From an uncultured Bacteroidia bacterium (GTDB lineage Bacteria > Bacteroidota > Bacteroidia > Bacteroidales > F082): a DNA stretch of 64,000 bases. Location of the stretch: positions 31,210-95,209 of the forward strand of contig CADCIH010000010.1 in assembly GCA_902801465.1 (NCBI GenBank), read 5' to 3'. Shown one piece after another: positions 53,949 to 62,662 of the stretch; within the stretch, counting starts at the first letter, position 1; every line of letters begins with the position of its first letter. The notes under the pieces are model-generated. The model was not told where the DNA came from. It searched no databases and worked only from the letters and a program-made list of their open reading frames with translations. The translations under genes and the position numbers were made by a program.

Positions 53949-54287
53949 ATGAAACGCTGCTGGTTGCTTGTCGTTATGCTGTTGTTGGCGTTGGCCTCAT
54001 GCGACAGCCGAAACACCATGAAGAAACCCGAGGTGTTTCTCGATGAACCGCAAATGATTGACGTGATGACCGATGCCTATCTGATCGAAGCCCAACTGAA
54101 CGTGATGAAGGGCCAAGGCCAAGACGTGTCGCAGTTGCAAGTGCTATACTATGACCAGCTCTTTGAGCATTATGGCATCAACGACAGTGTTTTCGAACAG
54201 AATGTTCAATACTACACCTATCACCCTGATATCTTGGAAAGGGTGATGGACTCGGTGACGAACCGGTTTGCGATGATGCAGAATTAA
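53949..54287 (+). CDS. DUF4296 lipoprotein
   Basis: 112 residues: lipoprotein signal with lipobox LASC (Cys18); the body EPQMIDVMTDAYLIEAQLN ... YYDQLFEHYGINDSVFEQNVQYYTYHPDILERVMDSV matches DUF4296, a Bacteroidota-specific family of unknown function. It starts 2 bp after recQ, so it is in its transcript. Confidence 0.88.
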   Translation: MKRCWLLVVMLLLALASCDSRNTMKKPEVFLDEPQMIDVMTDAYLIEAQLNVMKGQGQDVSQLQVLYYDQLFEHYGINDSVFEQNVQYYTYHPDILERVMDSVTNRFAMMQN

Positions 54288-54301
54288 AAAAAAACGGAAT
54301 G

Positions 54302-54359
54302 CGGAATGCGGAATGCGGAATTAGCCTCCATAGGAAGCAATTCCGCATTCCGCATTCCG
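54302..54359. terminator. Perfect 21-bp hairpin of heptamers between DUF4296 and DUF805 genes
   Basis: Left arm 54302-54322, three 7-mers of the CGGAATG type; right arm 54339-54359 its exact complement; loop 16 nt. It can serve as a bidirectional terminator for the convergent genes, and it belongs to the 7-bp-period repeat family. Confidence 0.8.
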
Positions 54360-54368
54360 AATTAATAA

Positions 54369-54746
54369 TTAATTCTCTGGTTTTATCTCTTCTGCCACGG
54401 GACCATACTGGTTTTCAGCCGGGTCACCTTCTCTGCACCACCAGATGATGAGGATGATGATACCGACCAGCGGGATAAGGCTGAGGAGCACGAGCCAGCC
54501 GGTCTTGTTGATGTCGTGGAGACGACGGGCGGCGACACCCAGGGTGGGAAGTAACACAGCCAGTGACCAAATAGTGGTCAGGATGGGACCAACTTTAGTG
54601 CCAAACAGGCCTAAAATAAAGGATACCAGGAAGTTGAACAAGAAGGAATACCAGAACTCAGCGCGGTTGGCGCGTCCGGTGAAGCAGAAGTATTTCTCGA
54701 GAAATACACGCTTGATGTAAGCGATAGCGACGTTGAAATTGCTCAT
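54369..54746 (-). CDS. DUF805 inner-membrane protein
   Basis: 125 residues: KYFCFTGRANRAEFWYSFLFNFLV at the start and AARRLHDINKTGWLVLLSLIPLVGIIILIIWWC later are the DUF805 signatures, with three or four membrane segments. Function unknown. It stands alone. Confidence 0.92.
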   Translation of the reverse strand: MSNFNVAIAYIKRVFLEKYFCFTGRANRAEFWYSFLFNFLVSFILGLFGTKVGPILTTIWSLAVLLPTLGVAARRLHDINKTGWLVLLSLIPLVGIIILIIWWCREGDPAENQYGPVAEEIKPEN

Positions 54747-54828
54747 AGTAGTATTATTAAGGTTACAAAAATTGTTTCTTCTGACAAAAATAATAAAAAA
54801 ACGAGGAAGTCAAGTTTCCTTTGAAAAA

Positions 54829-56505
<1,677 letters not shown>

Positions 56506-56533
56506 GGTTATAATAGGAGTTAGAGGTCAGAAG
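56506..56533. repeat. Heptad-type spacer between a glycosyltransferase and ettA
   Basis: On the minus strand it reads TTCTAAC, TTCTGAC, CTCTAAC, TCC; 7-bp period as at the other junctions. Confidence 0.7.
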
Positions 56534-57703
56534 TTAGAATAAAGAAGACATTGAGGCTTCCAGTTTTTCCGTAGTCTTGCCCCAATCGTACACGCGGTTG
56601 GTGAAATCGAAACCGGCTTGGGCGATCTGCGAGGCTTTGTCTGTATTGGTGAGAAGGGTGATGATATGCCGGGCCAGTTCTTCAGCGTTGCTGCCAATCA
56701 GGATCTCCTCGTCGGGTTTTGCGCCGAGTGAGGCGTTGGCCAGGGGTGTGGTGATGGCGGGCAGGCCCATCGACATGGCCTCCAGCAGCTTGTTTTGCAA
56801 GCCTGTGCCAATGCGCATCGGGGCGATGAACACGCGGCTTTGGGCGTAGGCGTCGCGGATGTCGTCGAGCCAACCACTGATGATGATGCGGTCAGATGCG
56901 GCTTTCCTTACCTTCGGGTCGGGGGTGGCTCCTGCGATGTACATCTTGGCCTCGGGGACTTGTTTCCATACCAAAGGCAATATCTCGTTGGCAAGATAGT
57001 CCACGGCGTTCACGTTAGGAGCGTAACTCATGTTGCCGGTGAACACGATGTCGTAGCGTTTCTCTTGTTGCTGTGGCTTGAAGAACTCATGGTCCACGCC
57101 GTTGGGGATGATTAATATCTCGTCTTTCTTGGGATGGGGAATCAGGTCACGGTCGGGCTTGCTGATGATGGTCTTCACGTCGAACTCGTCGAACACCTTG
57201 GCTTCATAACGGCAGAGGCGCTGGTATTCCATGTTGAACACGGGTCGGGTGATCCATGAGGCAATGTCGCGGCGACGTTTCATGCCGTATGAGAAAACAT
57301 CCTGATAGTCAATGGCTTTCGGGATGTTCTTATGTCGGATGTATTCTGCCACACGAACCAATTGACCATAGAGGATGTCGGGTTGGTGTTTCTCGATGAG
57401 GGCATCCACTTTCTTTGCTGCCTTTCGGTTGTAGAAATAGCCGCATTGCATGGGCAAGCCTTTAAGGAAAGCACTGACCATGCCGAAGAGAATTCTTGGC
57501 TTGGATAGTTTGATGAAGTTGATGGATGAGCAGTAGGGTTGAAGGGCCTGAAAAGCCTTCTGTTCATCGATGTTCTTGTCGTTCAAGGCGCACAACACAA
57601 CCTCGTTGTTTTTGGCGAGTTGCTTGATTTGGTTGAAGGCTCTGAGTTTGTCGCCTTTCTCAAGCGGGTAGGGTATGCGTGGGAGGAGTACAAAGATCTT
57701 CAT
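56534..57703 (-). CDS. GT4-type glycosyltransferase
   Basis: 389 residues, GT-B fold. N-terminal VLLPRIPYPLEKGDKLRAFNQI; C-terminal nucleotide-sugar site DIVFTGNMSYAPNVNAVDYLANEILPLV and GTGLQNKLLEAMSMGLPAITT. Starts 2 bp after the stop of the preceding glycosyltransferase, so coupled; the two are related and probably build one glycan (LPS or capsule). Sugar specificity is unknown. Confidence 0.88.
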   Translation of the reverse strand: MKIFVLLPRIPYPLEKGDKLRAFNQIKQLAKNNEVVLCALNDKNIDEQKAFQALQPYCSSINFIKLSKPRILFGMVSAFLKGLPMQCGYFYNRKAAKKVDALIEKHQPDILYGQLVRVAEYIRHKNIPKAIDYQDVFSYGMKRRRDIASWITRPVFNMEYQRLCRYEAKVFDEFDVKTIISKPDRDLIPHPKKDEILIIPNGVDHEFFKPQQQEKRYDIVFTGNMSYAPNVNAVDYLANEILPLVWKQVPEAKMYIAGATPDPKVRKAASDRIIISGWLDDIRDAYAQSRVFIAPMRIGTGLQNKLLEAMSMGLPAITTPLANASLGAKPDEEILIGSNAEELARHIITLLTNTDKASQIAQAGFDFTNRVYDWGKTTEKLEASMSSLF

Positions 57704-57705
57704 GG

Positions 57706-58923
57706 TCAGATGAAAGTGATTTTCGATGCAGGCTTGATTTGCTGGTAGAACATCAGCAGGCGTTCGATGAGTTTGCGGTTATCATAGACTTCTTCGACGA
57801 GTTTTCGGGCAGCCTTACCGATTTCCACGGCGCTGGCTGGGTTCTCGTTGATGCGGCGTATGGCTTCGGCCATCTTGGCTTTGTTTTCGGCGATGATGAC
57901 GTTGACGTCTTCGTCGTAGAGGATTCCTTCGGCACCGATCTGGGTGGTGATGACGGTCTTGCCCATGGCCATCGACTCGATGATCTTGATTCGGATGCCG
58001 CTTCCTGAGAGCAGGGGTACGATGGCCACGTCGTGGTTGGCCACGAATTCCTTGGCGTTGGGCACTTCGCCTACCACGTCCACATGAGGGTCTTTCAGCT
58101 CATGGAGCCACTCGGGCATGTGGCGGCCTGCCAGATGTATCACGAAGTCGGGGGTCTTCTCCACCACAGCCTCCATGCAGTCGTCGATAAACCAGCGGAT
58201 GCCTTCCTCGTTGGGCATCCAGTTCATCGATCCGATATGGTAGAACCGGGGCTTGCCGTCGATCTCATAGTTTGGGGTAAACTCCTCGGGGTTGACGCCG
58301 AAAGGAATGTCGACGGTGGTGGTTGCGCAGTATTTGCGGAAGAAGGCGGCGTCTTTTCGGGTGATGGCGGCGATGCCGTCCACTTGGCTGATGGCATTCA
58401 TCTCGTAGTTTTTCAAAGTCTTGGCCAAATGCTTTATATAGGCGCGTTTCAGGAAGAAACGGGTTCCCTTGGCGATGCGTTCCCAGATGAGATGTTCCAC
58501 GTTATGTGCCCGTAACACGATGCTCGCCTTGGTGTATTTGCGGATGGTCTCCACGTAAGGGGTCATGAAAAGCGTTTCAAGCTGCACCACGTCATAGATG
58601 TCGGCCTTCAGCACTTCGATGAGTCGGTTGGTGAACTCTTTCGAGATGAAACGTTCCACGTGGTACGACTTGGAAGAAAACAGGTTCTTGAACGCCTGGA
58701 AGGGCTTCACGCGGAGGTCCACGTCGATGAGCTCGATGCCTGTCTTTTGTTTGTAGTCCTCCGGGATGTCGTCGGGGCTGACGTTGTATTTTGGACTGTT
58801 GACCGCCAATATCTTTACCTCATGGCCGGCTTCAAGCAGACCAGTGACGATGCTGTTCATGGCCATGGGGCCGCCTTCGAAGGCGGGATAGGGCGGTTTG
58901 TTGCAGAGAATTAGGACTTTCAT
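57706..58923 (-). CDS. GT4-type glycosyltransferase
   Basis: 405 residues from the ATG at 58923 (MKVLILCNKPPYPAFEGGPMAM). The nearby 99-codon upstream extension of the frame is antisense to the LptF/G gene and is rejected. C-terminal site FYHIGSMNWMPNEEGIRWFIDD and GSGIRIKIIESMAMGKTVITT. It shares overall plan with the next gene, suggesting an old duplication. Lies after the lptF/G gene in the same operon. Confidence 0.88.
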   Translation of the reverse strand: MKVLILCNKPPYPAFEGGPMAMNSIVTGLLEAGHEVKILAVNSPKYNVSPDDIPEDYKQKTGIELIDVDLRVKPFQAFKNLFSSKSYHVERFISKEFTNRLIEVLKADIYDVVQLETLFMTPYVETIRKYTKASIVLRAHNVEHLIWERIAKGTRFFLKRAYIKHLAKTLKNYEMNAISQVDGIAAITRKDAAFFRKYCATTTVDIPFGVNPEEFTPNYEIDGKPRFYHIGSMNWMPNEEGIRWFIDDCMEAVVEKTPDFVIHLAGRHMPEWLHELKDPHVDVVGEVPNAKEFVANHDVAIVPLLSGSGIRIKIIESMAMGKTVITTQIGAEGILYDEDVNVIIAENKAKMAEAIRRINENPASAVEIGKAARKLVEEVYDNRKLIERLLMFYQQIKPASKITFI

Positions 58924-58955
58924 TTGGTGAGGAGTTAGGGATGAGGGGTAGGGAC
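58924..58955. repeat. Heptad-type spacer between lptF/G and a glycosyltransferase
   Basis: On the minus strand 7-mers of the form CTAAGTC, CCTACCC, CTCATCC, CTAACTC fill the 32-bp gap. Confidence 0.7.
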
Positions 58956-60335
58956 TTAGGTTTTTGTGGCTTTGAAGGTTAGGAACAAGCCTATGGGAAG
59001 TATTATTAATGACGAAAGCCAAACGCCGAGGAACATGTTCAGGTCGCCATATTCGGCAGTGCGTTCGGCTACAGTGGAGATGATGTAATAGATGACGAAG
59101 AACAGCACCGACACCACCACGGGAAGTCCCAGTCCGCCCTTCCGTATGATGGCACCCAGTGGCGCTCCGATGAGGAAAAAGATGATGCAGGCGAAGCTCA
59201 AGGTGAATTTCTTGTGCCACTCTTTCTTGTGCCGGTTGATGTTCAGCCTCTGGGCATCGAAGTCCTGTTTATGGAAAGCCACGTTGTCTTTCGCATTGCG
59301 AGAGGACCCCGTTGCCATCTCCAGCACCTTGCTACGCACTTTCGGATCGAGATGTTCCATCAGAGGCCATTCTAGAGCGGAAAACTGAGAACTGAAAACG
59401 GAAAGTTCTCCGTTTTCAGTTCTCAGTTTTCCGTTTTCATAGTTGGCAAGTCTCCGCTCGAATCCATTGCAAAAGTCCTCTTGCTTGGCACCATACTGCC
59501 GTTGCAAGGAATCCAATGCGGTGCTGAGCTGGTGGATGTTCATCATGGCCTGGTAGGATTTGAACATGTCCTCGTTCGACCGGGTCAGGTCGAAGCTAGC
59601 CAGACTGAACTTGATTTGTTCCTCACGGAACGACATGCGTTCAAAGGGCCGGTTGTACTTGTAGTTCTGCTTGTCGGAGTTGTCTTCCGTATAGTTGTTG
59701 CCGTTATATAAAGTAAAGATGATGCTGCGCTGGTTGGGACTCAGCGACATCACCCCCGAGTCGGCCACGATGATCTTGTTGTTGCCGTCGCGGTCGGTGT
59801 GGTCATAAATCTTGACCCCATAGATGGTGCTGCCGTCTTCTCCTTTTTTATCAACATAAATGACGTAGTCTTCTATGTCTTTGTAGAAGATGCCTTCCTT
59901 GATGTCAAATGCGAGCTTCTGTTTTCTCACGTCGAAAAGGAGTGTCTTGAACTTCAGTGTGGCTACCGGGTTGATGCTGTTGGAAAAGACAAACGCCAGT
60001 CCACTGAGGATGATGGAGAATACGAACAAGGGCTTCATCGCTTTCCAGACCGAGATGCCCGAGGCCTTAATCGCCACCAGCTCGTAATGCTCGCCCAAGT
60101 CGCCGAAACTCATGATGGAAGCAAGCAGGATGGCTAAGGGGAGGGCCATGGGCACGAAAGTGATTGAGGCATGAAAGAACAGTTCCAAGATGATCTTGAA
60201 CGAAAGCCCTTTGCCCACCAAGTCGTCGACATAAACCCACAACCATTGCATCAGCAGCACAAAGATCACGATGAAGAACGTGAAGAAGAAGCTGCCGAGA
60301 AACGATTTCAATATGAGTTTATATAACTTTTTCAC
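58956..60335 (-). CDS. LptF/LptG-family LPS export permease with an in-frame repeat insertion
   Basis: Permease of the Lpt bridge that lifts LPS from the inner membrane with LptB. 459 residues: three N-terminal membrane segments (FFFTFFIVIFVLLMQWLWVY; ITFVPMALPLAILLASIMSF; LFVFSIILSGLAFVFSNSI), a periplasmic jellyroll-type domain, and three C-terminal segments (FTLSFACIIFFLIGAPLGAI onward). Residues about 301-320 (ENGKLRTENGELSVFSSQF) are encoded by a perfect inverted repeat at 59378-59433 and look inserted. First gene of a unit with two glycosyltransferases. Confidence 0.9.
   Translation of the reverse strand: MKKLYKLILKSFLGSFFFTFFIVIFVLLMQWLWVYVDDLVGKGLSFKIILELFFHASITFVPMALPLAILLASIMSFGDLGEHYELVAIKASGISVWKAMKPLFVFSIILSGLAFVFSNSINPVATLKFKTLLFDVRKQKLAFDIKEGIFYKDIEDYVIYVDKKGEDGSTIYGVKIYDHTDRDGNNKIIVADSGVMSLSPNQRSIIFTLYNGNNYTEDNSDKQNYKYNRPFERMSFREEQIKFSLASFDLTRSNEDMFKSYQAMMNIHQLSTALDSLQRQYGAKQEDFCNGFERRLANYENGKLRTENGELSVFSSQFSALEWPLMEHLDPKVRSKVLEMATGSSRNAKDNVAFHKQDFDAQRLNINRHKKEWHKKFTLSFACIIFFLIGAPLGAIIRKGGLGLPVVVSVLFFVIYYIISTVAERTAEYGDLNMFLGVWLSSLIILPIGLFLTFKATKT
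59378..59433. repeat. Perfect 25-bp inverted repeat within the lptF/G coding sequence
   Basis: Arms 59378-59402 and 59409-59433 are exact complements around a 6-nt loop; built from 7-mers (GGAAAAC, TGAGAAC, TGAAAAC). The frame stays open through it. Confidence 0.9.
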
Positions 60336-60427
60336 TTGCTATAAATATGCAAAGATAGAAAAAATAATGAAACTCGAAAAGTTATTTTTGAAGGAAGGAT
60401 TTCTGTGTCGCTGGGTAGGACGCCCGT

Positions 60428-60465
60428 TGTAAAGATTCTTTACACCGCTGTAAAAATTCTTTACA
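60428..60465 (+). promoter_or_regulatory. Tandem palindromes upstream of the ABC ATPase (putative activator sites)
   Basis: TGTAAAGATTCTTTACA at 60428-60444 and TGTAAAAATTCTTTACA at 60449-60465, joined by CCGC. Centres are 21 bp apart, two helical turns. The same arrangement occurs at 61542-61579. Confidence 0.7.
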
Positions 60466-60518
60466 GTCTTAAAGATTGGAGATATTGTAAAATATTGATA
60501 ATCAAATAATTAATTTTT

Positions 60519-60534
60519 TGGCATGAGGAATGGT
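60519..60534 (+). promoter_or_regulatory. Sigma-54-like -24/-12 element for the ABC ATPase (imperfect)
   Basis: TGGCATGAGGAATGGT: good -24 half (TGGCATG), weak -12 half (ATGG instead of TTGC). The -24 GG lies 63 bp from the centre of the nearer palindrome, exactly as at the second locus. Confidence 0.45.
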
Positions 60535-60594
60535 GTCCAAATGCTGTTATAATAAACAAAAGTAAAATCAGTTATACAATCAAATTCTAAGACA

Positions 60595-61275
60595 ATGATT
60601 AAGGTAGAAAACCTAGTGAAGATTTTCCGTACGGAAGACATTGAAACCCTCGCGTTGAACGGTGTTTCGTTCGAAATCAACGACGGCGAGTTTGTCGCCA
60701 TCATGGGGCCTTCGGGCTGCGGCAAGTCCACTTTGTTAAACATTCTTGGTCTTTTGGACAATCCCACCGAAGGTACCTACGAGCTTCTCGGTCAGCAGGT
60801 TGGAGACCTCAAGGAGAAGGATCGCACCCAGTTCCGCAAGGGCAACATCGGCTTTGTGTTCCAAAGCTTCAACCTCATTGATGAGCTGAATGTGTATGAG
60901 AACATCGAGTTGCCGTTGCGTTACATGAACGTTCCTGCCGCCGAACGCAAGGAACGTGTGGAGGCCATTTTGCAGCGCATGGCCATCAAGCATCGTTCGG
61001 AACACTTCCCGCAGCAGCTGTCGGGTGGTCAGCAGCAAAGGGTGGCCATCGCCCGCGCCGTGGTAGCCAACCCCAAGCTCATCCTCGCCGACGAGCCCAC
61101 AGGTAACCTCGACTCGAAGAACGGCAAGGAGGTGATGGACCTGCTCACTGACCTCCACAAGGAAGGCACCACCATCGTCATGGTGACCCACTCGCAGCGC
61201 GACGCCGGCTACGCCGACCGCATCATCAACCTGTTCGACGGTAAAATCGTGGAAGAGGTGTTGTCGCAACTTTGA
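60595..61275 (+). CDS. MacB/LolD-type ABC transporter ATPase
   Basis: 226 residues: Walker A GPSGCGKST (38-46), Q-loop FVFQSFNLIDELNVYENIELPL, signature LSGGQQQR, Walker B LILADEPTGNLDS, H-loop VTHSQRDA. Such ATPases pair with FtsX-like permeases, and one is encoded at 62646. They export macrolides, peptides or lipoproteins. It has its own sigma-54-like control region. Confidence 0.93.
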   Translation: MIKVENLVKIFRTEDIETLALNGVSFEINDGEFVAIMGPSGCGKSTLLNILGLLDNPTEGTYELLGQQVGDLKEKDRTQFRKGNIGFVFQSFNLIDELNVYENIELPLRYMNVPAAERKERVEAILQRMAIKHRSEHFPQQLSGGQQQRVAIARAVVANPKLILADEPTGNLDSKNGKEVMDLLTDLHKEGTTIVMVTHSQRDAGYADRIINLFDGKIVEEVLSQL

Positions 61276-61373
61276 TTTTTCCTTCTTAACATACACTTTT
61301 CCGTTAGAATTGAGGATGGCTTTTTAGATTATCCGTCCCGCTTCCTCAAGCAAAAACGGAATGACACCCACAT

Positions 61374-61481
61374 ACCCACCACACCCACATCCACGCTGTA
61401 GCCTCTGCGGATGAGCTCGACGAAGATCACGTTCTCCATCAGATGCGATTTCTCCTGCTGTCGAAAATTCAACTTTTCCAT
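61374..61481 (-). pseudogene. Remnant of an AAA ATPase of the DUF4143 type
   Basis: About 36 residues on the minus strand contain HLMENVIFVELIRRGYSVDVG, which matches the conserved HLLENIVYLELLRRGYEVYVG segment that links the ATPase and nuclease-like C-terminal domain of this very common Bacteroidales family. Nothing of the rest (P-loop, EVDFV motif) is found, so it is a fragment left by deletion. Confidence 0.55.
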
Positions 61482-61541
61482 AAACCTGCAAACAATCAGA
61501 AAAAAAGATGAACAATTTCGATCCAAAAGTGGATTAGTCGC

Positions 61542-61579
61542 TGTAAAGTTTCTTTACACCGCTGTAAAGAAACTTTACA
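61542..61579 (+). promoter_or_regulatory. Tandem palindromes upstream of the DUF2807 gene (putative activator sites)
   Basis: TGTAAAGTTTCTTTACA at 61542-61558 and TGTAAAGAAACTTTACA at 61563-61579, joined by CCGC. The 21-bp centre spacing and linker are identical to those at 60428-60465. Confidence 0.75.
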
Positions 61580-61632
61580 CTTTTTGCAAAACACTGTTTT
61601 ATATTTTATTGGTTTTTAATGATTTACAAGTT

Positions 61633-61648
61633 TGGCATGGCGGTTGCC
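61633..61648 (+). promoter_or_regulatory. Sigma-54-like promoter of the DUF2807/permease operon
   Basis: TGGCATGGCGGTTGCC fits the -24/-12 consensus TGGCAC-G-N4-TTGC with correct GG to GC spacing; start expected near 61659, ATG at 61684. The same bases also form an inverted repeat (GCATGGC/GCCATGC), so a hairpin or operator is an alternative reading. Confidence 0.6.
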
Positions 61649-61683
61649 ATGCAGAAAACAGAAAATTATAAACCTGTAAAACT

Positions 61684-62532
61684 ATGGCAAAGAAATCGTT
61701 TTTGACAGCACTGTTCATCATTATGGCGGTGCTGGGTGTTGAGGCGCAAACAAACAAAGTCTATAAGGCTGATACCGTTATTGACGGAAATGGCAACAAA
61801 ATCATCACCATGTACTCTCGGGGATCATTCGCCGAAGGTAACGGCAACATCATCACGCGTGACATCGATGTGGCGGCGTTCAAAGATTTCAGCATGATAT
61901 TGCCCGCAACGGTAAACTACAAAGTGGCGGACAACTACTCTTGCCGTGTGACCCTCGACGAGAACCTTTTCGAGTGGGTCGACATCTATCTGAAAGGTGA
62001 TTGCTTGAGGGTCGAGATGGTTAAGACGTTTCAGCAATCCGACGTGAAGCCGACGAAGTTTCTCATCGAGCTCACCGCTCCGACCTTGGAGGAAATCAGT
62101 ATTATGGGTGGCGGCGACTTTAATTTCGTTACGCCGTATGAAGCCAAAGAGTTGAATATTAAATTGACGGGTTCGGGCGAAGTGGTTTTCGAGAAAACAG
62201 CAAACATCTATGATTTTGATGTGGATGTTGCAGGCTCGGGAAGTTTGTTGAGCAAAGAACTTCTTGCTGACCACATGGATATAAGTATTGCTGGCTCAGG
62301 CGATGTCATGATCAAGGATGGAATGGTGAAAAAAGCGAACCTTTCCGTGGCGGGTTCGGGCTCCATTGAGGTGCGTTGCCAAATGGAATCGATGGACTAC
62401 AGCGTTGCTGGTACAGGTAGTATCTCTTACCCAGGCGATGTCAAGGCGGTAGGCACCGTAGTAGGCGGCAAGATCCATAAAATCTGGGGAACAGAAAACA
62501 ACAAGAAAAAAAGTTGTGATGAAAAACCGTAA
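61684..62532 (+). CDS. Exported DUF2807 (head-GIN) domain protein
   Basis: 282 residues: signal peptide (MAKKSFLTALFIIMAVLGVEAQ), then a DUF2807 beta-solenoid-like domain (VAAFKDFSMILPATVNYKVADNYSCRVTLDENL) with the repeated turn motif GSGEV, AGSGSL, AGSGDV, AGSGSI, AGTGSI at about 17-20 residue spacing. Such proteins are periplasmic or surface, function unknown. First gene after the sigma-54-like promoter; its 3' end overlaps a 47-codon ORF, and a permease follows. Confidence 0.9.
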   Translation: MAKKSFLTALFIIMAVLGVEAQTNKVYKADTVIDGNGNKIITMYSRGSFAEGNGNIITRDIDVAAFKDFSMILPATVNYKVADNYSCRVTLDENLFEWVDIYLKGDCLRVEMVKTFQQSDVKPTKFLIELTAPTLEEISIMGGGDFNFVTPYEAKELNIKLTGSGEVVFEKTANIYDFDVDVAGSGSLLSKELLADHMDISIAGSGDVMIKDGMVKKANLSVAGSGSIEVRCQMESMDYSVAGTGSISYPGDVKAVGTVVGGKIHKIWGTENNKKKSCDEKP

Positions 62533-62662
62533 TAAAACGAGAATCAGCCAAGCGCTTTTCGAAAAGTTGGTAAAGTTCTTCGGACTTGAAAAAGCGGAGA
62601 AAATATACAAAAGACTTGATCGTTTAAATAACAATTCAACGACTTATGGCAAGAATCTATAA
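62519..62662 (+). CDS. 47-residue basic ORF overlapping both neighbours
   Basis: ATG at 62519 overlaps the end of the DUF2807 gene by 14 nt, and the stop at 62660-62662 lies 17 nt inside the permease gene. The product (ALFEKLVKFFGLEKAEKIYKR in the middle) is basic and helical. The double overlap is what translational coupling would give and it fills the only gap in the operon. No family is recognised; it may be a chance ORF. Confidence 0.5.
   Translation: MKNRNKTRISQALFEKLVKFFGLEKAEKIYKRLDRLNNNSTTYGKNL

Larger units (their letters stand above)
61276..61683. other. 408-bp intergenic region: gene remnant plus regulatory sites
   Basis: Between the ABC ATPase and the DUF2807 gene. It holds a minus-strand remnant of a DUF4143-type ATPase (61374-61481), two tandem palindromes (61542-61579) and a sigma-54-like promoter (61633-61648). 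No intact gene is seen. Confidence 0.75.

Noticed and set aside
58924-59220. 99-codon N-terminal extension of the first glycosyltransferase
   Set aside because: Low-complexity His/Arg-rich translation in another frame of the lptF/G gene; the GT fold begins at MKVLILCNKPPYP.
59378-59433. Hairpin inside lptF/G as a terminator
   Set aside because: It lies in the middle of an intact reading frame with no T tract; treating it as an inserted repeat explains it better.
61324-61515. 63-codon minus-strand frame next to the DUF4143 remnant
   Set aside because: Shifted frame of the same remnant without family similarity.
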